A DNA stretch of 64,000 bases, taken from Favolaschia claudopus. Its lineage: Eukaryota; Basidiomycota; Agaricomycetes; Agaricales; Mycenaceae. Position numbers and translations under genes: made by a program. The notes under the pieces are model-generated. The model was not told the DNA's origin. It made no database searches and worked only from the letters and a program-made list of their open reading frames with translations. Location: contig JAWWNJ010000007.1 in assembly GCA_037176885.1 (NCBI GenBank), positions 310,001 to 374,000 on the forward strand, in the 5' to 3' direction. Every line of letters starts with the position of its first letter. Within the stretch, counting starts at the first letter, position 1. This document shows positions 1 to 11,104 of this stretch, piece by piece.

Positions 1-2680
1 GCCAAACCGCTTTGAAATCTTTACGCCAACTGGGCAAATCTCGATAACGGCCCGTATCAGTAAGCAAGCGGCCAAGTTTCCGAGTGAATGTCGGTGCTAA
101 TTTGACGATTAAGATCCACGCGAGCAAATCGCAGCGCGGCATATGGAAATGATGGAGGAAGTCATGCTTGATTCGACGCCAGCTATATTATAAGGGTAAG
201 TGAATGACACTTTGTTGATGAATACTAACGCACTGGCTTTCTAAGATCATTGTGGTCTTGAGGACAGGAATTTCCGAGTGTACGCAGCGCGCCCAAAGCT
301 CCCAGCGCGAGCGCCGATACCAGTTCTCCCATAGGTAGGCCCACACCTCCCGAAGATCATGTTCGACGCAAAACTTATACATTTGACTGACAGCCCATCG
401 TTTGATGCCTTCCGCGCTGGGATGTGCGTACCCCGGGAGCAACGGATGCGCACAATAATGTTTCTCCATCATCTCCAGAATAGGCTCGCGTAGCTCCTTG
501 ACACAGAAGGTGCGTCGAGAGACTCTCTCCGCCTCCTCAACAACCTGATCCCTCGTTCCAACTGTAGCGGTGACCTTCCGCACCTGCCTGGCGACGTTTG
601 GAGCCTTCGTATTAATGGGCTGGGAACCCGGTGCTGCCGCTCTGATTCGCGCCTTCAATGCCTGTGCCAGAATCTTCGGATCGGCTGCTTCGGCATTGCG
701 GGCGAGGTGGGTGGGCTTAGAGATTCTTCCACTCTGGGTACGGATGGTATCGTGAGTGGATGGCAGCTCATTCTCCTTCCCCTTGCTGATATTTGATCCA
801 GCGCGCATCTCCGTTACCTCCAAGGCCGCATCTTTCAGTACAGGGCTAGGATCAGGCTCCTCTTCGACATCTTCTTGCTCTGCCAACCCTTCCCGCGCCC
901 CGTCTGTGTTCTCGTCGGGAATGACGGCAAGCGGCTGTCGTGCGGGAATTGTGATGCGCAGCCCATTTGCCATCGTCATCGTCTGAGGCTGCGAGACCGG
1001 TACCACAGGAGTGACATGCTCCGGTATGCCTCCCTCGTACTCCTCGCCGTCTGCTTGACCTGGCGGAATGAAGGAGATATCGATGAACGAGAATTCGGTG
1101 TTGGCGCGCTCGGGGTTGTATGGTGTTGTGGAAAGCTTCGCGCTGGACAGTCGAGTAAGTACAGCACGATGGAGGTGCCACCAGCAAAGACTGATTTTGG
1201 TATCCCAGACGTTCCGAAGCATCCGGATCTCCGCCATGTCTTTGTCGACGTGCGTGAATCTGGGATAGACCCCATATGTGTTGCGCACGCACTCAGCCCA
1301 TGCTGTAAGTGCTTTCGTACGCTTCCCTTCTTCTATTGACGTTGCCGTAGAGAGGAGACAGTACGACAACGGGAACCCAGCCCCCTCGTACTCCGCCATA
1401 AGGCTGTACAGCTCCAGGTGCTTGGAATTGGTGTCGTCTACGTGCTCGGTGAGTTAATATAATATGAGACCTTTGGGATCAAGCTCTTACATGTCGCGTC
1501 GACACCAACCTCCACAATTTTACCTTCCAGAGGTGTCGCAATACTCTTCATCCCCCAACAAACTATCTCCACGCCCTCCGGAACACCCTGCGGGTCAAAG
1601 ACATCGACATCTTCGGTATGTTCCTCCAATAGCTTCTTGGTCGAGAGAAGCTGATTGCTGTCGAACCGCCAAAAGGGTTCGCTCAGCTCCATCCAGGCGC
1701 GATGGACCTGAGCAGACGTGACACTCGGGAAGGCAGCCTGGACTTTGGTGACCATCGCCACAGGTGTCAGCCACTCAACGTTGTCTCGAATCATCGCGAG
1801 AGCTCCCGCGGGCATAGACACATCCTCGTAGCTGATATGGTTGCCGGTATGTCTTAGCAGCACCGTCACATCGAGCACACCCTCATCGTCATCTCGCGCT
1901 CGACAGCTGATTGATAATTTACTACCGCAGGGGAACCTCTTCATGCCGACGGTGTCGCGATTACGGATATCCGGATTGGTCGATGCTTTCGACTTCTTCT
2001 TTCGTGCAGCATCCTGGCTACAAAAGAAGCGTGTTCGGTGTCCATCTTTGAGCACCTTGTGGTCTTTCACACTGCATTCGAAGTAAGCTTTGATTTATTG
2101 CCAATTTTATCATACGCACGTAAAACGGTAGTTGCTGACTTTCCACAGCTCTGTTGAAGCCATATGAACCCGCTGTCGATTAGACACCAAATCATCGGCC
2201 AGAATAGGGTAAGTGGCGTAAATGTCGATGTCCTTCGTTGTTCTGAATTTCTCCTTCAAGGTGCCGTAGAAGCTTTCTGGACTGCTGAACTTCTCGAGGG
2301 GCTGTACCCATGTTACTCAGGGCCATCCCAGGTTTGTCTGAAGTACATACATTGGTATTCTCCTCATTGTGCCCACAGACATCGTCGTCTGAATCTTCTC
2401 CGTCACCATCTCCTCGGGAATGCCCAGGATTGGTGCGCGCAGGGCTGGGGGACCTATCAGAGCCATGGGGAGATGGCCTTCTTCGCTTCTTGGATCGAGC
2501 GTGGGCTTTTGCGGCCGTGGCGGCTGTGGCGGCGCGCGCCCTGCTAGCCTTTTGATTTTTTGCATTGGTTTCTCGACAGTGTTGACACCGGACGTATACT
2601 GAATCTAAGGGGACCCTGTTGCTACACGAGTCTTTTGTGCATTTCTTGGTAGTGTCCAATGAAAGGGGTTCTTCCTCCAT
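1..2680 (-). CDS. Mutator-like (MULE) transposase, 3' end off the left edge
   Basis: Spliced model: complement(join(<1..182,234..1437,1491..2071,2120..2301,2351..2680)). All four introns are 48-53 nt with good donors (GTGCGT, GTAAGA, GTGCGT, GTATGT), and every junction keeps the frame. The start ATG at 2680 is the first Met of exon 1. Exon 1 (110 codons) holds a possible zinc ribbon (C14, C19, C32, C35) and a basic, low-complexity stretch. Exons 2-3 hold a FAR1/FLYWCH-like DNA-binding region with the phrase FFCSQDA. The junction of exons 3 and 4 creates VGVDATYDTN, which carries the first catalytic Asp. Then follow HVDKDMAEI (second Asp) and CWWH, the C-x2-H signature of MULE domains. An acidic, low-complexity insert precedes a conserved tail containing WRRIKHDFLHHF. 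By family knowledge it cuts and pastes a MULE. The C-terminal SWIM finger would lie beyond the window. No frame break is visible, so it may be active. Confidence 0.87.
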
Positions 2681-3031
2681 GCTGAGAGAGCGCGCGTTTG
2701 TTGACGAAGTCTTTATTTGTTTACATCTTACAGGCGCGGGAAGGTGCAGAGCACGTGCTGATGAGATTATCCTTTTATGGTAATGTCAGACTGGGGGAGG
2801 CGTGAGCGAGTCGTGGTCGAGACTTGTCCACATTCCGCCGCTGATGTGACACCTGAAAGAGGAAATTTGACGGGGGCAGTGCTTGACCGCCGTTTTTGAT
2901 GGTTTGATGGCATCAACCCGAGCTTTCGAGGCGCAAACGAGTTCAGCACATAGCGAGCCCTTTAGAGAGGTGAACAGGTAATTAAGTATTCACCGTGTAA
3001 CAAAACTAATATGCTCTACAAAATACAGTAT
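2681..3031. other. intergenic gap between two transposase pieces
   Basis: This holds the 5' flank of the MULE gene and the 3' flank of the upstream transposase fragment. I see no supported gene in it. A conserved promoter element cannot be named from one copy. Confidence 0.5.
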
Positions 3032-4416
3032 TCAGGATTGAGGTGGATGTGGAGGAGGGTAACCGGGATACATCGCATATGGATAGTAGTATGGGGCGAT
3101 AGGCTGGTAAAACAACGGTGCGCCGGAGCCTGCGTACATGTGGGACGGGGTGGGGAGATAGTCTTGAATAACAGGAGCTGATGGGGCCATATATGCGGTG
3201 GTTGTAGTAGGTGTTTGGGAGAGAGGTGTTGCGGGGAGAGATGGAGTCGAGGTTTCCGGCGCATTCTGTGTGTGTACAAGTGGTGCAGGAGCTCTAGATT
3301 ACTGTAGTATTTCGTTCAATTAGTAGTGTCACTTGTCACAGACCCGAAATCCTACGAAAATTTTCGTAAGTCACAGGGTCACAAGAGGGTCCTACCAAAG
3401 GTTCCTGCCTGTCCCACGCATTTTGACGCGTTTTTAGGCCCAAAAAGGGGGGTAAAATACGAAAATTTTCGTAAGTCACACTGTCGCAAGGCCCTCTTAC
3501 CAAAGGTCAAGTTGGTAAGAGGTGTCACACCCCAAATGGCCTTACTAATTGAACGAAATACTACAGTATCGTGAGAAATAGATCTTGATAGAAAATTAAT
3601 GAATACATGGACATACCTGGTCTTTCTAGCACGCTTGACTTTACCTCCGCTAGTTACCCCCCCGCCGTAATGAGGATCTCCTGCCGGACGCGCTCTTGTT
3701 TTAGCCCTTGGTAGGATTCCCATGGCTCCTTGAGTGAGTCGCCAGCCGTTGGTATTTGGTGCTACATTTTGGCTTGCAGGAAGGACGTCGTTGTTAGAAG
3801 TTGATATCAGCATGGCGTCCAACGCCCGGTTGAGCTCGGCAAGGGCAGGGTGATCTGCTTCTTTCGTACGCGGCCGACGCAAACGAGCTGCCAAAGTTTC
3901 CAGTCGCTTCGCCACGTCGGTCAACGTTTGGGGTTCCGGCATTTTTAGATGGGGAATAGCTGGTGAATCCTGAGAGTCCGAGGTCGAGTCTTCGGACGCG
4001 GAGTTGCCGCCATGGTCCTCTTGTTCGGCTTCTTCGCTGTTGCCCTCAGTCGAGCCCGAGGGGACGAGAGAATTTGCCTCGATGTCGACAGCCGTATGAA
4101 GCTCCCTCTCGTATAAAGCTTGGACGGCAGAGATATGCTTGCAAAACGAGATCAGCGGGAAGTCTAGACATTCACAGGTATAGGTTGCAATGTCCACTCG
4201 GTAGACACGCGAGCAATCTGACTGCGAACGGACGAGAAACTGCTCTCGTTCAGTGCGCTACTCAAATGGTGAGTCATTCAGACAATGAAGTTGAGTTGAG
4301 AATTAGATTCGACGCACCTCAATCTCCTCCTTTGTGTAAGTTTTGCCGCGCTCGATGATGTCCTTGCGCTTCTTGACCTCGATATCCACACCTTCAAATC
4401 CAAACACCTGTCGCCG
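3032..4416 (-). pseudogene. 3' fragment of a MULE transposase with SWIM zinc finger
   Basis: Spliced model: complement(join(3032..3293,3617..4257,4318..4416)). The right-most exon encodes VFGFEGVDIEVKKRK, typical of the region before the SWIM finger in these transposases. Exon 2 carries the finger CECLDFPLISFCKH (C-x-C ... C-x-H), then an acidic linker and a basic region ending RARKTR. The last exon is proline- and tyrosine-rich (YYYPYAMYPGYPPPHPPQS) and ends in TGA at 3032. No DDE domain or DNA-binding domain lies upstream: sequence right of about 4440 is unrelated and soon becomes the tandem array. So this is a truncated copy. It sits upstream of the other transposase in the same orientation, so it cannot be that gene's own C-terminus. 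Its last intron carries a MITE; without it the intron would be about 56 nt. Confidence 0.75.
3302..3566. mobile_element. Tc1/mariner-type MITE inside a transposase intron
   Basis: A perfect terminal inverted repeat (CTGTAGTATTTCGTTC..., 24 bp plus the TA) reads inward from 3302 and outward to 3566. It is flanked by TA at 3300-3301 and 3567-3568, the target duplication expected of Tc1/mariner elements. The 265-bp interior has no coding capacity. It contains two direct copies (3353-3375 and 3458-3480) of a 23-bp unit with the palindromic core CGAAAATTTTCG, each followed by related sequence, so half the element may be an internal duplication. Confidence 0.8.
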
Positions 4417-4727
4417 CTGTTTCAAAGAGACGAACGCGTAAAGTCACAGGTCACGTGTGACGCGTCACACGTCGCGTCGCGCTAAGTATTTTGCGTTTTC
4501 TTAGCTTATCCCCCTTAGCGAGATTAATTTGATATATGTTGGAGCTACAACTTGCCGGAGAATTTCCGAGCGTAATGATTCAATTTATTTCGACTTTGAA
4601 GTTGCCTAAACTGTCACAAATGCAGAATATTCCTAAACAGCGCGGGCGTTGAGGAAGAAGCTCCTTGAGTCGACGTGGTAAATTACTATAATATATAGGC
4701 GGCTGCCGTCCGATGTGATGCACAGTT
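4417..4727. other. junction between transposon flank and tandem array
   Basis: No gene is visible. The recognisable MULE coding sequence stops near 4416-4440 and the first GT gene ends at 4728. A perfect 20-bp palindrome lies at 4453-4472 (ACGTGTGACG and its reverse complement), embedded in repeated GTCACRNGT-like words. The 3' end of the first GT gene differs from all other copies beyond 4757, so the array edge lies inside or close to that gene. Confidence 0.5.
4453..4472. repeat. perfect 20-bp palindrome at the array edge
   Basis: ACGTGTGACG followed by its exact reverse complement. It lies just beyond the truncated transposase fragment and outside the array. Confidence 0.7.
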
Positions 4728-6091
4728 TCATTTTTGCCCCGCTCCTGCTGGTATCAGAAGCAACTCGATATCTTCCGCCTTGTAGTCGTCTAAATAAACC
4801 ACATGCCTCCCAAATCCACTGGTATTCCTGAACTTTCCCCTGTACAAGCAAAATCGTCAGCGTCACTCATAACAATACAGTCACAAAGAATTTCAGAGCA
4901 AAACTCACAATCCACCACCCTTAACAATCGTCAACCCCGGCGGCGCCAACAAATGCGTCAACACCCCATAAGACGACTCTCCCAATAACAACACATCGCT
5001 CTGACTCAACACACGCAAGTCATCCAGCGCCTGGGTCTGCGGCGAATCCAACAATGTATACTCCTCCGCTGAGTCCAAATTGAGTAAAGCGATGACGGCG
5101 CGGTCGGCTTCCTCCATCGCGATTGTGATTTCGAGTGGGTTTAAGGAGGAGAAGGCCCGGAGATCGGTGAGGATGCGCGCGATGTCGGGGAAGTTCATGG
5201 AGCCGTAGAAGTCGTGTGTGGAGATGTCGGTGCCGGGCGGAGGCGCGGTGTCGCCCCATCTGATGTGGATGCCGACGGACATTGGGCGGGAGGGGTTAGA
5301 TGAGAAGGAGAGAGAAGGAGGGGAGAAAGATGATGATGAGGGTGGTGGGATGAGGCGCGAGCGGACCCAGGGCATGATGCATCCGTTGAGGTCTTGTGTG
5401 AGCTGACTCAGACGAGATGGATGAATTTATGATTGAGAACGGAAGAGAAGAACAACCCACCTCATCGACCTCTGTATCCAAAATACCCGTACAATCCGCC
5501 ATTCGGGTTTTGACTTCGTCTAGCCTTGCGATCGCCGAGTCTTCCCCGGCACACCAGCCTCTAACGACAGTGTCGCGGTCTTCATGAGGGATGAAGTCTT
5601 GCACGCGGCATGCTTTAGTGACGTTGAGAGTTTGAGATTCAGCGTTGGCGTTGTAAATCTCGGACTGCGAGTATCGGTGGTCCCAGACCTCGTTCCAGCC
5701 GAAATGAAGTGACGAATCGAGGACTTGTGATAGCACAATGCTTTGCTTGAAGTGTTGCAGTACCGACTGTGTAAGTATAAAATAGTCACTTTCAAATTGA
5801 AGGGAACCGAAGCAATGTACGCACCCCCATTCCCTCTCCACCAAGCGGTCCCACTCTTAGATACATTCGGGGTGTTTGTTCTTCTGGAACTACGGCCGTC
5901 AGCGCCGGCGTACACAGCTGAAGCTGTATCTCCGCGAGTTTCGACTGCACATGCTCAGTCCGCACGGCAAACGAGAGAAATCCGACGACGACGAGTGTTG
6001 CAAAGACGCATAGATAGGCGTAACGCCTCTTGTGTCTCCGCAGCGACGATGTCTTGCCTGCTGCGCTGGTGGGGAGGGCGTCGTACAACAT
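4728..6091 (-). pseudogene. GT copy 1: fucosyltransferase-like Golgi glycosyltransferase, one nonsense codon
   Basis: Model: complement(join(4728..4839,4909..5402,5461..5883,5951..6091)), 1,170 nt, frame kept across all three introns (58-69 nt). The start is ATG at 6091; the frame above it reaches TGA within a few codons. Residues 1-26 are short, basic and cytosolic (LRRHKRR). Residues 27-43 form one membrane helix (YAYLCVFATLVVVGFLS), as in type II Golgi enzymes. Exon 2 is Cys- and Trp-rich (KNKHPEC, GWNEVWDHRY, VVRGWCAGED). Exon 3 has VGIHIRWGD, like the HxRxGD donor-binding motif of fucosyltransferase-like enzymes, followed by SDVLLLGESSYGVLTHLL, like their second motif. Exon 4 gives FRNTSGFGRHVVYLDDY. 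A TAA at 5857-5859 stops the frame at codon 56; an alternative acceptor just after it could bypass the stop. The C-terminus (LLLIPAGAGQK) is unique to this copy. The substrate is unknown. Confidence 0.75.
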
Positions 6092-6265
6092 GTCGCTGGG
6101 AATGCGGCTCAAAAGTCATGAGAGTATATATTGAAGCCGGAGGGATGTATTTAGCACTGGCAGGGACTCAACTCTCATGTCGTCCGTCTGCAACCCTCCA
6201 GAGAATCTAATGTCGTCCGTCTCTACGATACTACCCAACCATCGGTCTTCAAACTGCTCTTCTGA

Positions 6266-7170
6266 ATGGCGGATTCCTCAAAAGTCAAGAAAAAGGAAAT
6301 TTCCGACAGGTCTTCTCACGGTGTTGTTTGTTGATTCTCATGCTTCTGCCAGCGCACTTCCCGAGCCTCAGCTCACTCAAAGTGCGTCCACTTGTCCGCT
6401 CTCTCTTTCGTTTTCTCTGCTCACCCTTCTCAGCTTTCCTTCAAGCGCTTCCACCGCCCGACTCGATCTCCTCACTGACTCCTCTATCCTATGCAGCCGT
6501 CGCCGCCGCCGACGATACCTGATAGCTCAGCTACCGCGCGCGCCGTCGGCGCTCGACGCTGCCACTGCGTCAATCGGTCGACGCGCCGCCCCTCGCTTGA
6601 AACGCCGGCACGCGGGCATAGCGACCCTAAACGACGAGGAAAGCCAAGGTATGTCGCCGCTCCCTTCTCCATTTCCGTTTGCTAACTCACCCAAATGACG
6701 CCCACGCCCGCCGTCTCTCCCACATCCTCTATCCCCGCTCTCTTCCATACCCTCCGTCCCGCATGCGCACGCTACGTACCTCTAAAATCCCCGCCAAACC
6801 CTGTACTTCAAATCACACCGCCGCCGCCCTTCACTCCTGCGCCGCTCGCCCCGAATTCGGTCACGAACGAACTACTCAAGCTTCTTTCCCACCGCCGCCT
6901 CGTCCCGACCCCGCCCCTCGCATCCCGCCGCTCAAACTCGCGCCGTACAAGTCCCTTCAGGGCCCAAACGCGCTGCAAGAACGCGCTCGTCTCTCCCACG
7001 CCCACTCTACCCCGCTCTCCCGACCCCTTCGACCACGCCAACCCGCGGTACGCGCAAACGTACCGCTCAATTCACAAGACCTCCCGTCGGCTCGTTACGC
7101 GCAAGCGCCCGGGCGCCTAAATCACAAAATCCTCGAATTAGCTTCTGCGCGCGCGGTAGAACTTGGGATA
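6266..7170 (+). other. P-A: proline-rich plus-strand locus, probably decayed
   Basis: Starts ATGGCGGATTCC (MADSSKVKKKEIS), conserved in all six copies, then splits into GC-rich, intron-like segments. A donor GTGCGT near 6381 is followed by CTCAC and TTCTCAG near 6430; a donor GTATGT near 6650 is followed by GCTAACTC but has no AG for over 200 bp. A frame ending KRPGA-stop at 7120 is shared with monomer C and includes VLQITPPPPFTPAPLAP. I cannot build one frame from the start to this stop. Only 174 bp separate it from GT copy 1, because 373 bp present at 35068-35440 are missing. It is either a rapidly changing disordered protein, a pseudogene or a non-coding transcript. Confidence 0.4.
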
Positions 7171-7244
7171 ACGTATGTACGTACCGTCTCAGTAGTAACC
7201 TTTGAATCGAAAAATTTGTTCAAGTTAACATGCTTTTCTGTGCG

Positions 7245-10200
7245 AATCGAGTCAACGGATCGAGTGAGTTCAAGGGAATGAAGATTTCTTGCATTGTAAA
7301 ATCAAATACGCCAATGGTGCTCTGCAACGAATCGGAACGAGACGGGGACAAAATCACTCACAGGATGATTTGAAGTCCGGTTACGATAAGCGACTAAGGA
7401 CACTGTCGAGTGCATTGAACTCAAAATCGATGAAAGAGAAATCAAACGAAGACTCACGGCAGCTTGCACACAGAGTCGGGCGGGAAACTGACGATTCATA
7501 GGGAATAATCAAGATCAAGTCAGTAAGAATTTAGAAACTATGGAATTGAATCGATTGCGTACCGGCCGTTATTGCGCTAAACGGTTGCAACGCGGATGTT
7601 GGTGGTCGAGTCTCGAAGAAAATGGTACTGTTGAAAGAGAGGTTAGTGACAGATTTGAATTGAGACTTGAATCGAGATACATACATAGATGAACGGACTC
7701 GACTGACTTTGAGAAATTCGACCCGATGCTCAGCTCAAGCAACTCGAGGGTGAAGGATCGGTTATACCGATAAAGTGAACCCGAAACAAGAAGTAAGTTA
7801 AACACCGACCTTCAATCGAGCTCGATCTCGATTGATACTTGAACGAGATGAGATGGCGACGGTGTCCGAATTTGAAATTGAATCTGCCTCGACGCGACTA
7901 GAACTAAACTTCAAATCAGTAATCGAAAAGAATGTAAAGACGTTAAGGGCAACTCACCTCAACCTGACTTCACAAACAAGATTGAAGGTTAGGGTAAGTT
8001 CAAAGTCGAGTCAAGGATTGGTTATGTACCTGTTGTGAGAACTCAATTGGAAATGCGCACGCGCGCGATTCAAATTAACCCGCCATAGTCACGGCCTTCA
8101 AAAGATTCAATATTGAAGTCAGTGGGTCAGAGTTTCGACTATAAGAACGGAATCAACTTACAATACGAGCATAGTCTCGGCATTATAATGAAAGAGATTG
8201 GGCGCACTTGGGACTTGAATTCAAACGGGCATAGTTTCGGCCTGCATAATGGAAATAATGAAGTCAGCGTAACTTCGAGCGGGAAGGGAAATGTGAGAAT
8301 CATTGCGCACCGACATAGTTTCGGTATACAACGGTAGTTTCGGTATACAACGGTATGGAGTAGTTGACGGTTGAGGGCTGGGATAAGGATTTAGTTAGTG
8401 AAGTAGTAAAGTTGTAAATGAACGGAATTGCGCACCTCAGATCTCAAATTCAACCTCAAACTCGAAGTTCCATTACATCCATGCCTTCAGTCCTTCAAAT
8501 GAAACGTTGATCAAGGACATCCTAAATGAATACAGTCAGTAGATTGAGAATACAAGCTGACCTGTAACTCACCGACGCGCCGAATTGAGCCGAATATGCG
8601 ACGATACTTTCGATATTGAGGTCAGATAGTAATTGAAGCAGCAAAAAAGATCGTACTCACCTTGATGATACTAACCCATGTTCATTGTAATCAACCAACA
8701 TTCGTAACACAAGTCAATCCTGAACGAATTGGTCAATGAACGAAGACAAAGAAGTGAGAAACAAAAAGTCGGCTCACCAGGGATCCCCGAGTCAGCGCCG
8801 AAGTCAATCCAGGTAAGAGTTTGAAGTGTTAGTTGAATTGAGTGCGTCCCATTGAGGTATAGATTCAATGAGACTACTGAAACAGTCAGAAGTCGTTGAT
8901 AATAGCGGGTAATAGAACTTACCTGGACAGCCGAATGTGCATCTAACGAAGCTATTCAAAGGTCAGTCATTCAGAGTTGAAGTCGATACAAGAAACTCAC
9001 TTACCTTGCGCACCCAGTCAAAATGTGCATCTCATGCATGCCGGAAACGAATACAAACTGGACCAAAAGTCAATAAGGGCTTGAGGTAAGTATTCAAAGG
9101 AATTGAAATCACTCACCTTAGACCTATACAAAGTCATCGGAATCTGACTTGAAGGTTGGCGTTGAAGGGAGTCGTAATATGCCCCTCAGAACCGAACAGA
9201 ATAAACAAAAAGAAGCTCAATAGAAGGTTAGCAAGAGATTTGAACGGTCAAAAGCGAGACCTTACTTCGATTCAAGGTTACTATTACTGTAGAAGAAAAG
9301 TTGTTACAACGGTGAACCCGGAGAGAAAGCGAAGTACTGGAGCAAGGTATAGAACCTAGAATTAAAGTAGAATGTTAGTTAGTTGACTGAAAGCAAGAGT
9401 GAAGTCACAAACGACAAGTCATTGACTGGAGAGTCAACGATGAAGTCAAGCACGGGCGAAGCCCGAATAAACCCGAAGCCCGAGTTGAAGGGCGAAAGCG
9501 TCGAATTGAAGGAATCGAAAGGGAAATGAAGAGTTTTGAAGGCAAGTGGAATAGAGTTTTGAATGGAAATAAGTTGTATATGATGAGGAAAGATGGCGGG
9601 AGGGGGGTGGAAAGTGGGCGGTCAACCCATAATCAAAATCAACGAGATGAGCTCACCTTTAAGCCCTTCCCCCGGCCCTCCTACGCTAGCCTGCTCACCA
9701 AATCAACCGAGAATCCGTCGGGATCGACAGAGCGTCTTGGGAATTGCGGAGCTCCGAGCCATTCAGTCGGAATGAGCTGAAATGGGAGAAGTCGCGGCGA
9801 ACTCGAAAGTATTCATAAGTTGGCAACCAGATCCACGGAAATTCCACGCACGTCAAGCAACATCCGTGTGACTAATGATGTGACATTCAGGGTCGTAACG
9901 CCGGGGTGGAGGGGGGCATGAGTTCGAAAAAGCAGAGGGTTGAGATAGGGGTGAGTATGCGTTGGAGGCGTGAAGACGAATCGACGAGCTTCAAGACTTC
10001 GGGAGCAGCAAGATTCAGTCGCTTGAAGAAGATTTTGGATGTCAAGAACCGGAGATGTCAGCATGATGCCCCCATGGAAGCGAGGTGTTTTGCAACACAC
10101 CTGAATTCATCCGGTCTCAACTCCGCTCCAAATTGCTCCGATCGCTCCAGAACATTCTCCGACGTCGCGGGTAGTCATTCGTTACAAGCCCTGCATTTCC

Positions 10201-10710
10201 TGAGTCATGCTCCGTGGGTGTAGGCCGTGTAGACGGTGATTTTCGAAAATGTGCGCAATTGCCTGTTTTGCCGTTTTGCGGGGGTTCCTGAGCAAAGTAA
10301 GGTCAGATACAGACAGTCTGGAGGCAGAAGTATGTAGAGGTACACACCTGAGCTGTGAGGGCAGCGAAATCCTGCGCGCGCAGATGTCGATGGTGGTGGT
10401 AAAAGCCAATGTTCGGAATTTCCTATTCGAGTGAGAATATTGTTGATCTGATCGCAGCGGCCAACACCGCCACGTTTTCCTCGTCTCTTCCTCCTCTGGC
10501 CCCGCCCAACGCTGGGTCAACGCGGCATGGGCGGCCTGGCTCACGGTAAGGACAGGCCGGCTTTCTGGGGCCTTTCCTGGCCTTTCGCTGGCAGAATATC
10601 CCCTTGGGCTTGATAAAAATCTTGACTCGGTTCACAACGACATCTGGGTCCTACTTCGTCGATTTCTTGGGGTTACTTTGAAATCCAGCGCGATCTGTCG
10701 GCTCGAATAG
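7245..10710 (-). ncRNA. Q-A: minus-strand microexon array
   Basis: This stretch has no long frame but is dense in minus-strand splice signals. Introns I can define fully: 7403-7457 (GTGAGT...CGACAG), 7488-7562 (GTACGC, CTGAC, CGTCAG), 7628-7684 (GTATGT, CTAAC, CAACAG) and 8242-8310 (GTGCGC, GCTGAC, ATGCAG). They enclose exons of 30 nt (7458-7487) and 65 nt (7563-7627). The same pattern (CTCAC for donors, GTCAG or GTTAG for branch sites on the plus strand) continues to about 10.4 kb, where exons are longer (introns near 10290-10350 and 10030-10100). Words of the type GCCGNNACTATG recur near 8084, 8170, 8230 and 8314. No frame stays open across the defined exons. I read it as a many-exon non-coding RNA or a heavily decayed gene. 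Confidence 0.5.
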
Positions 10711-11104
10711 ATCAGAGCTCGGTTTTTCAACGAAATTGTCGCTCTCTTCTGCCTGCTGGCTCTTCTCGCCGAGTTCTGGGTGTAAACAAATTAATGGCTA
10801 TTATCTCAGTTTTGCAATCTACAACGTTTTCTTGCAACTTTCCCTACTGGCCCATACAGGCCATACCGCAAATCATTCGAAGCTGTCAAGCCCTATTACT
10901 AGGGTCACCGGTAGCGGGCAGATCGCCGCATCAACCGTAATTTTGTTGGTTGAGCTTTTGATGAAGTCACGGAAAATGTACGTGGGGTTGATCCATTACG
11001 ACCCCATTCCCTCTTCTTTCCTTACCCTCACCATCCCCCCACTTCACCCACCTTTCCCCCCACTTACTTCCCATGCTCCTCCATCCATTCAAAGTCGAAT
11101 CAAC
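10711..11104. promoter_or_regulatory. divergent intergenic region between Q-A and R-A
   Basis: Q-A splice signals point left and R-A signals point right from here, so this is the likely start region of both. I see no clear TATA box. The right part is pyrimidine-rich on the plus strand (11030-11090). Confidence 0.3.

Noticed and set aside
2164..2602. Plus-strand open frames opposite the MULE exons
   Set aside because: They are shadows of the minus-strand coding exons and have no domain of their own.
1..4416. One single transposase made of both pieces
   Set aside because: The SWIM-containing piece lies upstream of the N-terminal exons on the same strand, so the order is wrong for one gene.
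6092..6112. GT start 7 codons further upstream (SRIPSD)
   Set aside because: That position is TTG, preceded in frame by TGA; the first ATG is at 6091.
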